A stretch of 64,000 bases of DNA, taken from NCBI RefSeq assembly GCF_018449475.1, contig NZ_JAHCQH010000012.1, forward strand, positions 1 through 64,000, given 5' to 3'. The notes beneath the pieces are model-generated. The model ran no database searches. It was not told where the DNA came from and worked only from the letters and a program-made list of their open reading frames with translations. Position numbers and translations under genes: made by a program. Position 1 is the stretch's first letter, and each line of letters opens with the position of its first letter. This DNA comes from Ancylobacter radicis (GTDB lineage: Bacteria > Pseudomonadota > Alphaproteobacteria > Rhizobiales > Xanthobacteraceae). This document shows positions 1 to 7,719 of the stretch, piece after piece.

Positions 1-303
1 GGTAACGCGGTTCCGAGAACGTAAGACCGCCGAAGTCTCATCCGACATCCAACCCCGAAGGATCGGACATCCGCAAGGACCCCGCCGTCCACGTTTCTCT
101 TTCTTCATCTTAACTTGTCAAACAGCGCGCCAGCTCAAAGCCAGCAGAGAACCGAAGCCCTCAACCTAAGGGCTCACACCCTTAGAAGTGTCGACGCCTT
201 TCCCTCCGGCGGACGCCGGTCTTTCGACCCCGTCGATGAAGGGAAGGTCAGGAGCGCCTCGCTGCAGCGGCCGGAGCCGGTGGTCGGCGGCGCCCCGTCG
301 ATG
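1..303 (-). ncRNA. Probable 5' leader of an rRNA operon (16S beyond left edge)
   Basis: Read on the minus strand, this stretch follows a strong promoter, has no convincing reading frame, and contains GCTGTTTGACA (boxA-like) near 116-126, then GAAGAAAGAGAAACGTGG, which I recall as typical of sequence just upstream of 16S rRNA in Hyphomicrobiales. It includes several hairpin-prone segments, for example CCTAAGGG...CCCTTAG around 167-186. I infer that the 16S gene starts to the left of position 1. An alternative is the start of a small protein at 48 reading leftwards (MSDETSAV...), which I consider less likely. Confidence 0.6.
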
Positions 304-309
304 GCGCGG

Positions 310-339
310 TTTATAGGCTGGCTTGCCCGAAGCTGTCAA
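310..339 (-). promoter_or_regulatory. Strong sigma-70-type promoter, probably rrn
   Basis: On the minus strand a perfect TTGACA (334-339) is followed 18 bases later by TATAAA (310-315), or 17 bases later by CTATAA. This is the best match to a housekeeping promoter in the window. Its position ahead of the leader-like sequence at 1-303 supports an rRNA operon promoter. Confidence 0.65.
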
Positions 340-646
340 CGGCTCCTGCCAAGAAAAATGACAGGCTCACGACACTGTTGATAAGCGGCCCAGAGAAAGG
401 GAAAAAATGCTGACCTTTCAGAGGCTTATCAAAATCGCTCGAAAAGCCTCGAAAAGCCGCGCCCCGCACGGGCGCCCCTGAAAAGCCGGTTCGTCCGCCG
501 GGAGAGCCCGCAAACCCCGCTTTGGGGGTCAAAACCTGCCCCAATCGGTGCAGGGCGTCGGATCGACTGCCTGCCAAACGGGCATTTGCCGGGGTTTCCC
601 GCCCGTCTCCCGCGCCGGGCGCCGCCAACGCCGTCCCCGCCGGCAC
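340..646. other. Intergenic stretch upstream of the rrn promoter
   Basis: GC-rich DNA between the end of the DUF1737 gene and the rRNA promoter. Overlapping frames exist here on both strands, but none has family resemblance or a good ribosome site. I see no RNA gene or repeat in it. Confidence 0.4.
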
Positions 647-850
647 TTAGTGCTCGGACAGCACCACTTCCTCGGACCACTCGCCCTCCACCTCCTTGAC
701 GATGGCCTGGCCGCAGATCACCCGGCCCTTCACCGCGTCGAAGGTCAGGGCCGGGCTGCCATGGAGCTGCCAGCCCTTGTTGAGGGCGGCGCTGACACGC
801 TTGCAGAAGGCCGCGTCGTCCGGTCCGGTGAGGTAGCGATAGAGCTTCAT
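647..850 (-). CDS. DUF1737 domain protein
   Basis: A 67-residue cytosolic protein. It begins MKLYRYLTGPDDAAFCKRVS and continues with a segment on a Trp-containing, Gly-rich turn (NKGWQLHGSP) typical of the DUF1737 family of short proteins. The function of the family is not known. The length fits a complete family member. It stands alone between the rRNA promoter region and the CoA-ester lyase gene, 71 bases downstream of the latter on the same strand, so it could be cotranscribed with it. Confidence 0.75.
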   Translation of the reverse strand: MKLYRYLTGPDDAAFCKRVSAALNKGWQLHGSPALTFDAVKGRVICGQAIVKEVEGEWSEEVVLSEH

Positions 851-921
851 AGGGTCCTCAAAGGGTCGATGCGGCCATTGATGCCGCCGTGATCAGAATA
901 GGAGAGCGCCGCCCGCCCGCG

Positions 922-1821
922 TCAGCCCCGCGCGGCAATGGCGTCGGCCAGCGCCACGCGCTTGCGGGCGATGTCGGCATGCATGCGCTCATACATCCGC
1001 CCGCCGACCTGCAGCACGCCCCGGCCGGCATTCTCCGGCCGGTCGAACATGGCGATCAGCGCGCGCGCCTGCGCGAGTTCGTCGTCCGGCGGGCTGAAGG
1101 CGGCGTTGCAGGTCTCGATCTGGCCGGGATGGATCAGCGTCTTGCCGTCAAACCCCATGATGGCGGCCTCCGCGCATTCGCGGGCGAAGCCGTTCAGGTC
1201 GGTAAAATCGTTCCACACCCCGTCGAGCACCTCCACCCCGCCGGCCCGCGCCGCCAGCACGCAATGCGACAGCCAGGACGCCATGGAGGCGCGTCCGGGC
1301 CGGAGCTGCGCGCCGGTCTCCTTGGCGAGATCATTGGTGCCCAGCACCATGACGGCGAGCCGCGTCGCCGGGTTGCGGGCGGCGAGCGCGATGTCGAGCG
1401 CGCGCAGCACGGCCAGCGGGGTCTCGATCATCGCCCAGAGCCGCAGCCCTGAGGGCGCGCCGAGCGCCTCCATCTGGCGGCCGACCACCAGCAGCGTCTC
1501 GGCATCGGCGACCTTGGGGATCAGCACGGCATGGATCCCCACCCCGGCGGCGGCGGCGCGGGCGATGGCGGCAAGGTCCGCGTCGAACCAGGGCGTGTTG
1601 GTGCCGTTGACCCGCACCACCACCTCGCGCCGGCCGAAGCCGCCGGCGGTCAGGCTCTGCACCACCTGATCGCGCGCCTCGCGCTTGGCTTCGGGCGCGA
1701 CGGCGTCCTCAAGATCGATGATGAACCCGTCGGCGGGCAGGTCGCGCGCCTTCTCCAGAGCGCGGGCATTGGAGCCGGGCATATAGAGAACACTGCGGCG
1801 GGGGCGGATCGGCGCAAACAT
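922..1821 (-). CDS. CoA-ester lyase, HpcH/HpaI-CitE family
   Basis: A 299-residue TIM-barrel enzyme of the citrate lyase beta / malyl-CoA lyase family, which cleaves or hydrolyses beta-hydroxyacyl-CoA thioesters with a divalent metal. Family features visible are RSVLYMPGSN near residues 9-18, DLEDAV at 36-41, the metal-ligand Glu in AMIETPLAV, and the second metal-ligand Asp in GTNDLAKE. The length is normal for the CitE-like group. The exact substrate (malyl-CoA, citramalyl-CoA or other) cannot be read from sequence. It is divergent from the FAD oxidoreductase at 1946 with a 124-base shared upstream region, which suggests but does not prove a common catabolic role. Confidence 0.85.
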   Translation of the reverse strand: MFAPIRPRRSVLYMPGSNARALEKARDLPADGFIIDLEDAVAPEAKREARDQVVQSLTAGGFGRREVVVRVNGTNTPWFDADLAAIARAAAAGVGIHAVLIPKVADAETLLVVGRQMEALGAPSGLRLWAMIETPLAVLRALDIALAARNPATRLAVMVLGTNDLAKETGAQLRPGRASMASWLSHCVLAARAGGVEVLDGVWNDFTDLNGFARECAEAAIMGFDGKTLIHPGQIETCNAAFSPPDDELAQARALIAMFDRPENAGRGVLQVGGRMYERMHADIARKRVALADAIAARG

Positions 1822-1945
1822 GATTCGCTCGGCTCATTGGCAATCGGGCAAATCGAGCCTATCCGGCTCCATGGGGCGCTGCCAATGGTCTCGCGCGCCC
1901 GGACCACTACGTAGCGGAAAACGGCGGATCGAAAAACGGCGGATC

Positions 1946-3112
1946 ATGGACGAGAGCTTCGATGTCATCATCGCGGGCGGCGCCATCATGGGGGCGGCGG
2001 CGGCCTATTTCCTCACCCTCGACCCCGCCTTCACCGGGCGCGTGGCGGTGATCGAGCGCGACCCCAGCTTCGCGCGCGCCTCCACCACCCTGTCGGCGGC
2101 CTCGCTGCGCCAGCAATTCTCCATCCCCGAGAATATCCGCATGTCGCTGTTTGGGCTGGACTTCCTGCGCACGGCAAAGGAACGCTTCGGGCCGGACACC
2201 GATCTCGCCTGGCATGAGGGCGGCTATCTCATCCTCGCCAGCGAGGCGGGAAGGCCCATTCTGGAAGCCAACCACCGGGTGCAGCAGGCCGAGGGCGCCG
2301 ACATCGCGCTGCTGGACCCCGCCGCGCTCAATGCCACCTTCCCCTGGCTCCATGTCGAGGACCTCGCGGCCGGCGCCTATGGCCGCTCCGGCGAGGGCTG
2401 GTTCGATGCCCATGCGCTGCTCGCCTGCCTGCGCACAGCCGCCAAGGCGCAGGGCGCGCATTTCATCACCGCCGAGGTCGCCGCCATCGAACGCGCCGGC
2501 GACCGCATCGCCGGGGTGACGCTGACCGATGGGCGGCGCCTCGGCTGCGGCGCGCTGGTCAACGCCGCCGGGCCGTGGGGCGGGCGGCTCGCCGCCATGG
2601 CGGGCATCGTGCTGCCGGTGATCGGCAAGAAGCGGTGCGTCTTCGTCGTCCATTGCAAGACCGAGCTGCCGAAGCTGCCGCTGCTGGTCGATCCCTCAGG
2701 CTTCTATATCCGCCCGGAAGGCAGCTTCCAGATCTGCGGCGCCCCGCCGGCCGAGGATCCCGATGCCGGCGATGATTTCGAGGTCGACTGGTCGGTGTTC
2801 GAGGAGAGCATCTGGCCCGCGCTCGCCCACCGCATCCCGGCGATGGAAGAACTGAAGCTGGTGCGCGCCTGGGCCGGTCATTACGAGATGAACCTGCTCG
2901 ACCACAACGCCGTCATCGGCCCGCACCCGCAGGTCGGCAACTTCTACTTCATGAACGGCTTCTCCGGCCACGGCCTGCAACAGGCCCCCGCCGCCGGGCG
3001 GGCGATCGCCGAATGGCTCGTCCATGGCCGCTCCGTCTCTCTCGATCTCGACGTGTTCGGCTATGAGCGCATCGCCACCGGGCGCCCCCATGCGGAACTG
3101 AACATCATCTAA
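1946..3112 (+). CDS. FAD-dependent oxidoreductase, DAO family
   Basis: A 388-residue enzyme of the D-amino-acid-oxidase/glycine-oxidase fold. The N-terminus (DVIIAGGAIMGAAAAYFL) is the dinucleotide-binding beta-alpha-beta unit, with Ala in place of the middle Gly of GxGxxG. Further marks are VIERDPSFARAST, the second FAD contact VNAAGPWGG near 215, and the C-terminal FMNGFSGHGLQQAPAAGRA typical of the family. I chose ATG 1946 because the first residues after it begin the FAD fold; the frame is open further upstream. Substrate is unknown. The DUF429 gene follows after 11 bases, so the two probably share a transcript. Confidence 0.85.
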   Translation: MDESFDVIIAGGAIMGAAAAYFLTLDPAFTGRVAVIERDPSFARASTTLSAASLRQQFSIPENIRMSLFGLDFLRTAKERFGPDTDLAWHEGGYLILASEAGRPILEANHRVQQAEGADIALLDPAALNATFPWLHVEDLAAGAYGRSGEGWFDAHALLACLRTAAKAQGAHFITAEVAAIERAGDRIAGVTLTDGRRLGCGALVNAAGPWGGRLAAMAGIVLPVIGKKRCVFVVHCKTELPKLPLLVDPSGFYIRPEGSFQICGAPPAEDPDAGDDFEVDWSVFEESIWPALAHRIPAMEELKLVRAWAGHYEMNLLDHNAVIGPHPQVGNFYFMNGFSGHGLQQAPAAGRAIAEWLVHGRSVSLDLDVFGYERIATGRPHAELNII

Positions 3113-3123
3113 AGGGGGCGCTG

Positions 3124-3891
3124 ATGCGCGTCGCGGGGGTGGATGGCTGCAAGGGCGGCTGGGTGGCGGTGATCGTCGCGCCGGACGGGACGACGAGTGC
3201 CCGCCGCCTCGGCTCATTGGCCGAACTGTTCGACGCGCCCTCCCCGCCCGAGATGATCGCCCCGGATCTTGTGGCCATCGACATGCCGATCGGCCTGCCG
3301 GAGACGGTCGAGGCGAAGGGCCGGGCGCCGGAGCGGCTGGTGCGCCCGCTGCTCGGCGGGCGGCAGTCCAGCGTCTTCTCCATGCCCTCGCGCGCGGCGG
3401 TCTATGCCAGCGTCGACCCGGCGGTCCCGGAGGAAGCGCGCTACCGCCATGCCTGCGCTGTGGCGCGGGCGACCTCGACGCCGCCGCGCGCGGTCGCCAA
3501 GCAGGCCTTTCACATCTTCCCGAAGATCATCGAGATCGACACGCTGCTGCGCGCCCGACCGGCACTTCAGGCGCGGCTGTTCGAATGCCACCCGGAAGTG
3601 AGCTTCTGGGCGCTCAACGGGCAGGTCCCGCTCGACGTCGCCAAAAAGGTGAAGAACGCCCCGCACGCACCGGGCCTCGCCCTGCGCCGTGCCCTGCTGG
3701 AGGCGGCCGGCTTTGCCCCCGCCATCCTGTCGGCCGCCACGGCCCGCGCGCTGAAGGTCGGCGCCGATGATCTGATCGACGCCGCAGCCGCCGCCTGGAC
3801 CGCCGGCCGGCTGGCGCGCGGCGCGGCCACCAGCTTCCCCACCCCGCCCGAGCGCGACGCGCTGGGACTGCCGATAGCGATCTGGGCGTAG
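3124..3891 (+). CDS. DUF429 protein, predicted RNase H-like nuclease
   Basis: A 255-residue protein. The N-terminal VAGVDGCKGGWV and the later VAIDMPIGLP supply the acidic residues expected of the DUF429 (COG4923) family, predicted to have an RNase H-like fold. The central FECHPEVSFWALNG segment is also characteristic. The biochemical role of the family is not established. It lies 11 bases downstream of the FAD oxidoreductase gene and is followed by the repeat block that separates it from the convergent cysNC gene. Confidence 0.8.
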   Translation: MRVAGVDGCKGGWVAVIVAPDGTTSARRLGSLAELFDAPSPPEMIAPDLVAIDMPIGLPETVEAKGRAPERLVRPLLGGRQSSVFSMPSRAAVYASVDPAVPEEARYRHACAVARATSTPPRAVAKQAFHIFPKIIEIDTLLRARPALQARLFECHPEVSFWALNGQVPLDVAKKVKNAPHAPGLALRRALLEAAGFAPAILSAATARALKVGADDLIDAAAAAWTAGRLARGAATSFPTPPERDALGLPIAIWA

Positions 3892-3954
3892 AGGGCCGAC
3901 ACGCGTAGAGGATGCCGCGCAGCCTTATCGCACGGCGCCTGCCACCCCTCACGC

Positions 3955-4047
3955 CGTCATCCCCGGACTTGATCCGGGGATCCACGCTTTCGGCCGGGCG
4001 CTCGGGACGGGAAGGCGTGGATGGCCGGATCAAGTCCGGCCATGACG
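3955..4047. repeat. Two-hairpin palindromic repeat, unit A1
   Basis: The left arm is a CCCCGG-aCTTGAt-CCGGGG hairpin within a CGTCAT...ATCCACG frame. A spacer related to TTTCGGCCGGGCGCTCGG follows. The right arm is a GGCCGG-ATCAAGT-CCGGCC hairpin within GTGGAT...CATGACG. First of three units between the convergent DUF429 and cysNC genes. Confidence 0.9.
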
Positions 4048-4146
4048 ATGTGTGGGCGGAAGGCGCGCGGAAGAAGCAGTACTGTCAGGGGACGCCCCGT
4101 GCCCAACCGGACGTTGTCCCCAGTCGCACGACTCCCCCATTTACAA

Positions 4147-4240
4147 CGTCATCCCCGGACTTGATCCGGGGATCCACGACTTGGGCGGGAGCACGGCGGA
4201 ACGGAAGACGTAGATGGCCGGATCAAGTCCGGCCATGACG
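4147..4240. repeat. Two-hairpin palindromic repeat, unit A2
   Basis: Same architecture and orientation as the unit at 3955, with a more diverged spacer. It is preceded by a CCCAGTCGCACG...CCCCCATTTACAA segment at about 4117-4146 that recurs before the unit at 4315. The repeat period between these two units is therefore about 168 bases. Confidence 0.9.
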
Positions 4241-4314
4241 ATGTGTGGGATGGAAGAGGGTCTCCGGTCGGAGTCGCACCGTCATGCCCAGTCGCACGTC
4301 CCCCCCATTTACAA

Positions 4315-4407
4315 CGTCATCCCCGGGCTTGACCCGGGGATCCACGCTTTCGGCCAGGCGCTCGGAAAGGGAAGACGTGGATGGCCGGATCAAGTCCGGC
4401 CATGACG
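4315..4407. repeat. Two-hairpin palindromic repeat, unit A3
   Basis: Same architecture as the units at 3955 and 4147. The left hairpin carries a G-C pair where the other two carry A-T (GGgCTTGAcCC against GGaCTTGAtCC), so the stem is conserved by a paired change. The remainder of 3892-4469 is connecting sequence with no gene. Confidence 0.9.
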
Positions 4408-4469
4408 GTGTGTGAGCGGGGACGTGGGAGCAGAACGAATTGCGACGAGGGCGGCCGCTCCCCCGCGCC

Positions 4470-6425
4470 TTATATCCCCGCGTCGTCCGCCACCGGCTCG
4501 CCCGGCTGGTGGAACACGCCCGCCCCGGCCAGCATCGCCTCGATGCGGTCGACCGCCGCGCTCTGGTCGAGCTTGTCGGTCTCGATCACCAGTTCCGGCG
4601 CGGTCGGCGCCTCATAGGGCGCGTCGATGCCGGTGAAGCCGCGGATTTCGCCGGCCCGTGCCTTGGCGTAGAGCCCCTTCGGGTCGCGCGCCTCGCACAG
4701 TTCGAGCGGGGCGGAGACGTGCACCTCGAAGAAGCTCTCTCCGACAATGGTGCGCACCCGCGCCCGCGCCGCCGCCGCCGGCGAGACCGCCGCCACCAGC
4801 ACCACATGGCCGAGCCCCCTGAGCAGGCTGGCCACCTCGGCGAGGCGCCGGTTGTTCTCGGCCCGGTCGGCGTCGGAAAAACCGAGATCGCTGTTCAGCC
4901 CGGCGCGCAGCGTGTCGCCGTCGAGCAGGGTGACCAGCCCGCCCCGGTTGAACAGGCGGCGCTCCAGCGCCCGGGCGATGGTTGACTTGCCCGAGCCCGA
5001 CAGGCCGGTGAGCCACACCACCGCGCCATCATGGCCGAAGCGGCCGACCCGTTCCTCGAAGGTGACGGCGGAGGCCACCGGCGTGATGTGGCGCGCGGCT
5101 GGGGTGGCGGGCACCGCCTCGGCGTCGAGCACGGAGATGACGAGGCCGCCGCCGGCAATGCGTCCGCCGAGTTCCAGCGCCACGCGGCCGGTGCGCGGGT
5201 TGAGCCCGTGCGGATCGGCGGCGATGGGGCGCGAGAGCAGCAGCTCCACCTCGCCCACCTGGTTGCGGCCGATGCGCCGGGATTCGAAGGTCGAGAGATG
5301 GCCGGGATCGACCACCTCATGCACCACGGCGACGGTGGCGCGTGATTCCGAGGTGGCGAGGCGCACGATCAGCGACGTGCCGACCTCCAGCGCCTCCTCG
5401 GCCAGCCAGAACAGACGCACGCGCAGGCGCCGCGTGGCGTGCGGGCGCGCGGCCGGGGTGGAGAGGATTTCGCCGCGCTCGACAAAGATCTCGCGGTCGA
5501 GGGTGAGCCCGGCGGCCGCGCCCGCGTCGAGTGCCGTCAGTTCCTGCCCGGCGGGCGGCACCGGCCAGCTTTCGATGGTCTTCACCACCGCGCTCTTGCC
5601 GGAGGGCTGGAACACCACCTCGTCGCCGACCTTGAGGCTGCCGGTCTCGATGCGGCCGGCGACGATGCGCCGGTCGTCGAATTTGTAGACCGCCTGCACC
5701 GGCATGCGCAAAGCGAGGTCGCCGGCCGCGCGGGCCGGCTCGAAGCGGTCGAGCGCCTCCAGCACGGTCGGCCCGTCATACCAGGGTGTGCGGGTGCCAT
5801 GGGCGGAGACGCCGTCGCCCTCGCGGGCGGAAATCGGGATCACCGCGCTCGCCCGCACGCCGAGTCCGGCGAGATAGGCGCTGATCTCGGTCTCGATGGC
5901 GCGGAAAGTCGCCTCCTCGAAGCCGACCCGGTCCATCTTGTTCACGACCACGGCGACCTGCTTCACGCCGAGCAGATGCAGCAAATAGCCATGCCGCCTT
6001 GTCTGGTCGCGCACGCCCTCGGCGGCGTCGATCAGCAGGAAGGCGGCATCGGCCTGCGCCGCGCCGGTGATCATGTTGCGCAGGAATTCCGCATGGCCGG
6101 GCGCGTCGATCAGGATGATGTCGCGCGAAGGCGTCTGGAAGCGGATCTGGCTGGTGTCGATGGTGATGCCCTGGTCGCGCTCGGCCTGCAGGCTGTCGAG
6201 CAGGAACGACCATTCGAACGGCATGCCGCGCCGGGCGGAAATTTCCTTGAGCTGCTCCAGCTTCTGGCTGGTGATGCCGCCGGTCTCGTGCAGCAGGCGG
6301 CCGATCAGCGTCGACTTGCCGTGATCGACATGGCCGACGATGACGATGCGCACGAGCTGCCGGTCGGCGGCGGCGACGGGGGCGGCGAGGCTGGCGAAAT
6401 TGGCCGAAGTGACAGTTGCTGACAT
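4470..6425 (-). CDS. cysNC: Bifunctional sulfate adenylyltransferase subunit 1 / APS kinase
   Basis: A 651-residue fusion in assimilatory sulfate activation. The N-terminal half is the EF-Tu-like GTPase CysN: GHVDHGKS at 31-38, DAPGH at 108-111 and NKMD at 162-165. It drives ATP sulfurylase activity with CysD. The C-terminal part is APS kinase: GLSGSGKST at 474-482, DGDTLR near 502 and [13 protein letters not shown]. The usual SP-[FY]-R-x-x-R motif is altered to SPAAAARAR near 548, losing the aromatic residue and an Arg. I chose ATG 6425, 10 bases after the cysD stop; an earlier in-frame ATG at 6485 would overlap cysD. Expressed from the divergent promoter region at 7243-7377. Confidence 0.93.
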   Translation of the reverse strand: MSATVTSANFASLAAPVAAADRQLVRIVIVGHVDHGKSTLIGRLLHETGGITSQKLEQLKEISARRGMPFEWSFLLDSLQAERDQGITIDTSQIRFQTPSRDIILIDAPGHAEFLRNMITGAAQADAAFLLIDAAEGVRDQTRRHGYLLHLLGVKQVAVVVNKMDRVGFEEATFRAIETEISAYLAGLGVRASAVIPISAREGDGVSAHGTRTPWYDGPTVLEALDRFEPARAAGDLALRMPVQAVYKFDDRRIVAGRIETGSLKVGDEVVFQPSGKSAVVKTIESWPVPPAGQELTALDAGAAAGLTLDREIFVERGEILSTPAARPHATRRLRVRLFWLAEEALEVGTSLIVRLATSESRATVAVVHEVVDPGHLSTFESRRIGRNQVGEVELLLSRPIAADPHGLNPRTGRVALELGGRIAGGGLVISVLDAEAVPATPAARHITPVASAVTFEERVGRFGHDGAVVWLTGLSGSGKSTIARALERRLFNRGGLVTLLDGDTLRAGLNSDLGFSDADRAENNRRLAEVASLLRGLGHVVLVAAVSPAAAARARVRTIVGESFFEVHVSAPLELCEARDPKGLYAKARAGEIRGFTGIDAPYEAPTAPELVIETDKLDQSAAVDRIEAMLAGAGVFHQPGEPVADDAGI

Positions 6426-6435
6426 GGTTGCCGCC

Positions 6436-7242
6436 TCACAGATAGCCGGCGACGCGCAGTCGCTCGAAGGAATCCTCGGATTCATGGTCCATGGCGCGGC
6501 CCGAACGCTCCGGCACCTTGGTGGTGGCCAGCTCGATCAGAATGTCCTCGATCGTCGCCGCCTCCGACGCCACCGGGAAGGTGATGTCCTGGTCGCCCAG
6601 CGAGCGGTAACGCTTGCCGGCCTTGGAGAAATACAGCGGGATCACGGGAATTTTCTCGCGCTGCGTGTAGGCCCAGATGTCCAGCTCGGTCCAGTGCAGG
6701 ATCGGGTGCACGCGCAGATGCGCGCCGGCCGGCAGAGTGGCGTTGAAATGATCCCAGAACTCGGGGGGCTGCTCGCGCACGTTCCAGTCGCCCTCCAGCC
6801 CGCGCGGGGAGAACACGCGCTCCTTGGCGCGGGTCGCCTCCTCGTCGCGGCGAATGCCGGCGACCACGGCGTCGAAGCCGAACTTCTCCAGCGCCATCTT
6901 CAGCCCTTCGGTCTTGCGGGCGGCCGAGCGGGTGGCGGGCGGCAAAGTCGGGTCCATCTGTTCCAGCGGCGGGCACGGCTCGACGCGCAGGTCGAGACCC
7001 CACGCCCCGGCATAATGGTCGCGGAAATCGTACATTTCCCGGAACTTCTTGCCGGTGTCGACATGCATCACCGGAAACGGCACATGGCCGAGAAAGGCCT
7101 TGCGCGCCAGCCAGATCATCACGTTGGAATCCTTGCCGAGCGACCAGAGCAGCGCCATGCGCTTCATCCGCGCGAAGGCCTCCCGGAAGATGTAGATGCT
7201 CTGAGCCTCAAGCTCGTCGAGCCGGTCGTCGGCGGTGGACAT
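6436..7242 (-). CDS. cysD: Sulfate adenylyltransferase subunit 2
   Basis: A 268-residue catalytic subunit of ATP sulfurylase. It forms APS and pyrophosphate from ATP and sulfate in the cytosol with the CysN GTPase. The PP-loop appears as SLGKDSNVM near residues 34-42. [14 protein letters not shown] and [14 protein letters not shown] are strongly conserved CysD segments. Full length compared with the family. It is the first gene of the leftward cysD-cysNC operon and divergent from the sulfite reductase operon, so both halves of the pathway share one control region. Confidence 0.95.
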   Translation of the reverse strand: MSTADDRLDELEAQSIYIFREAFARMKRMALLWSLGKDSNVMIWLARKAFLGHVPFPVMHVDTGKKFREMYDFRDHYAGAWGLDLRVEPCPPLEQMDPTLPPATRSAARKTEGLKMALEKFGFDAVVAGIRRDEEATRAKERVFSPRGLEGDWNVREQPPEFWDHFNATLPAGAHLRVHPILHWTELDIWAYTQREKIPVIPLYFSKAGKRYRSLGDQDITFPVASEAATIEDILIELATTKVPERSGRAMDHESEDSFERLRVAGYL

Positions 7243-7377
7243 GGCGAGAACCCGATTGTCGCTGCCCGCTGGGGCGGGAGCTAATTACACGTGAAAATCG
7301 TGCATTTAAACCTTTTGCACGTTCTAAATTGGTGTTATGCAGAGCCAACCCATCCGTCAACAGGAAATTAGAAGCCC
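7243..7377. promoter_or_regulatory. Shared divergent control region of the sulfate assimilation genes
   Basis: 135 bases between the divergent starts of cysD and the DUF2849 gene. It contains an AT-rich core (about 7281-7335) in otherwise GC-rich DNA. Within it, GTGCA (7300-7304) and TGCAC (7316-7320) form an inverted repeat with an 11-base centre, a geometry seen at LysR-type regulator sites such as CysB. No regulator gene is adjacent, so the binding protein is an inference. Confidence 0.5.
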
Positions 7378-7686
7378 ATGGCCGCCCCGCAACAGCAGAA
7401 ACTGAAGGTCAACGGTCCCGTCGTGGTGACGGCGAACCGGCTGACGGACGGCGCTGTGGTGTGGCGCACGGCGGCCGGCGGCTGGTCGGCGGAATTGGCC
7501 GACGCGGCGGTGGTGACCAGCGCGGAGGCCGCCATCGCCCTGCTCGCCGGCGCCCAGCAGCGCGACATCGACGCGGTCGGCGCCTATGTGGCCCCGGTCC
7601 TGCTTGGCGCGGACGGCGCGGTGGCGCCGGGCAATCTGCGCGAGCGCATCCGCGTCGCCGGTCCCACTTTCGAGCTGCCGCACTGA
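7378..7686 (+). CDS. DUF2849 protein, sulfite-reductase associated
   Basis: A 102-residue cytosolic protein with KVNGPVVVTANRLTDGAVVW at its N-terminus, the signature of DUF2849. Members of this family are habitually encoded directly upstream of the nitrite/sulfite reductase hemoprotein in alphaproteobacteria; their activity is unknown. A GGAA-type ribosome site lies about 10 bases before ATG 7378. It ends 33 bases before the preferred cysI start and is the first gene of the rightward operon. Confidence 0.85.
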   Translation: MAAPQQQKLKVNGPVVVTANRLTDGAVVWRTAAGGWSAELADAAVVTSAEAAIALLAGAQQRDIDAVGAYVAPVLLGADGAVAPGNLRERIRVAGPTFELPH

Positions 7687-7719
7687 TTGACGATCACGAC
7701 GCATAAGGCGAAGCCGACC

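Noticed and set aside
1-48. Possible N-terminus MSDETSAVLRSRNRVT reading leftwards off the window
   Set aside because: The sequence around it fits an rRNA leader better, with a strong promoter 260 bases upstream; the frame is only 16 codons long and has no clear family.
115-646. Several overlapping ORFs on both strands
   Set aside because: They lie in the rRNA leader and promoter region, have no ribosome sites or family features, and are typical random frames of GC-rich DNA.
3912-4238. ORF encoding repeated SSPDLIRGS-like peptides
   Set aside because: It is translation of the palindromic repeats; similar peptides appear in every repeat block and frame.
3955-4407. CRISPR array
   Set aside because: Repeats are about 93 bp with two internal palindromes, only three or four units, no regular short spacers and no cas genes.
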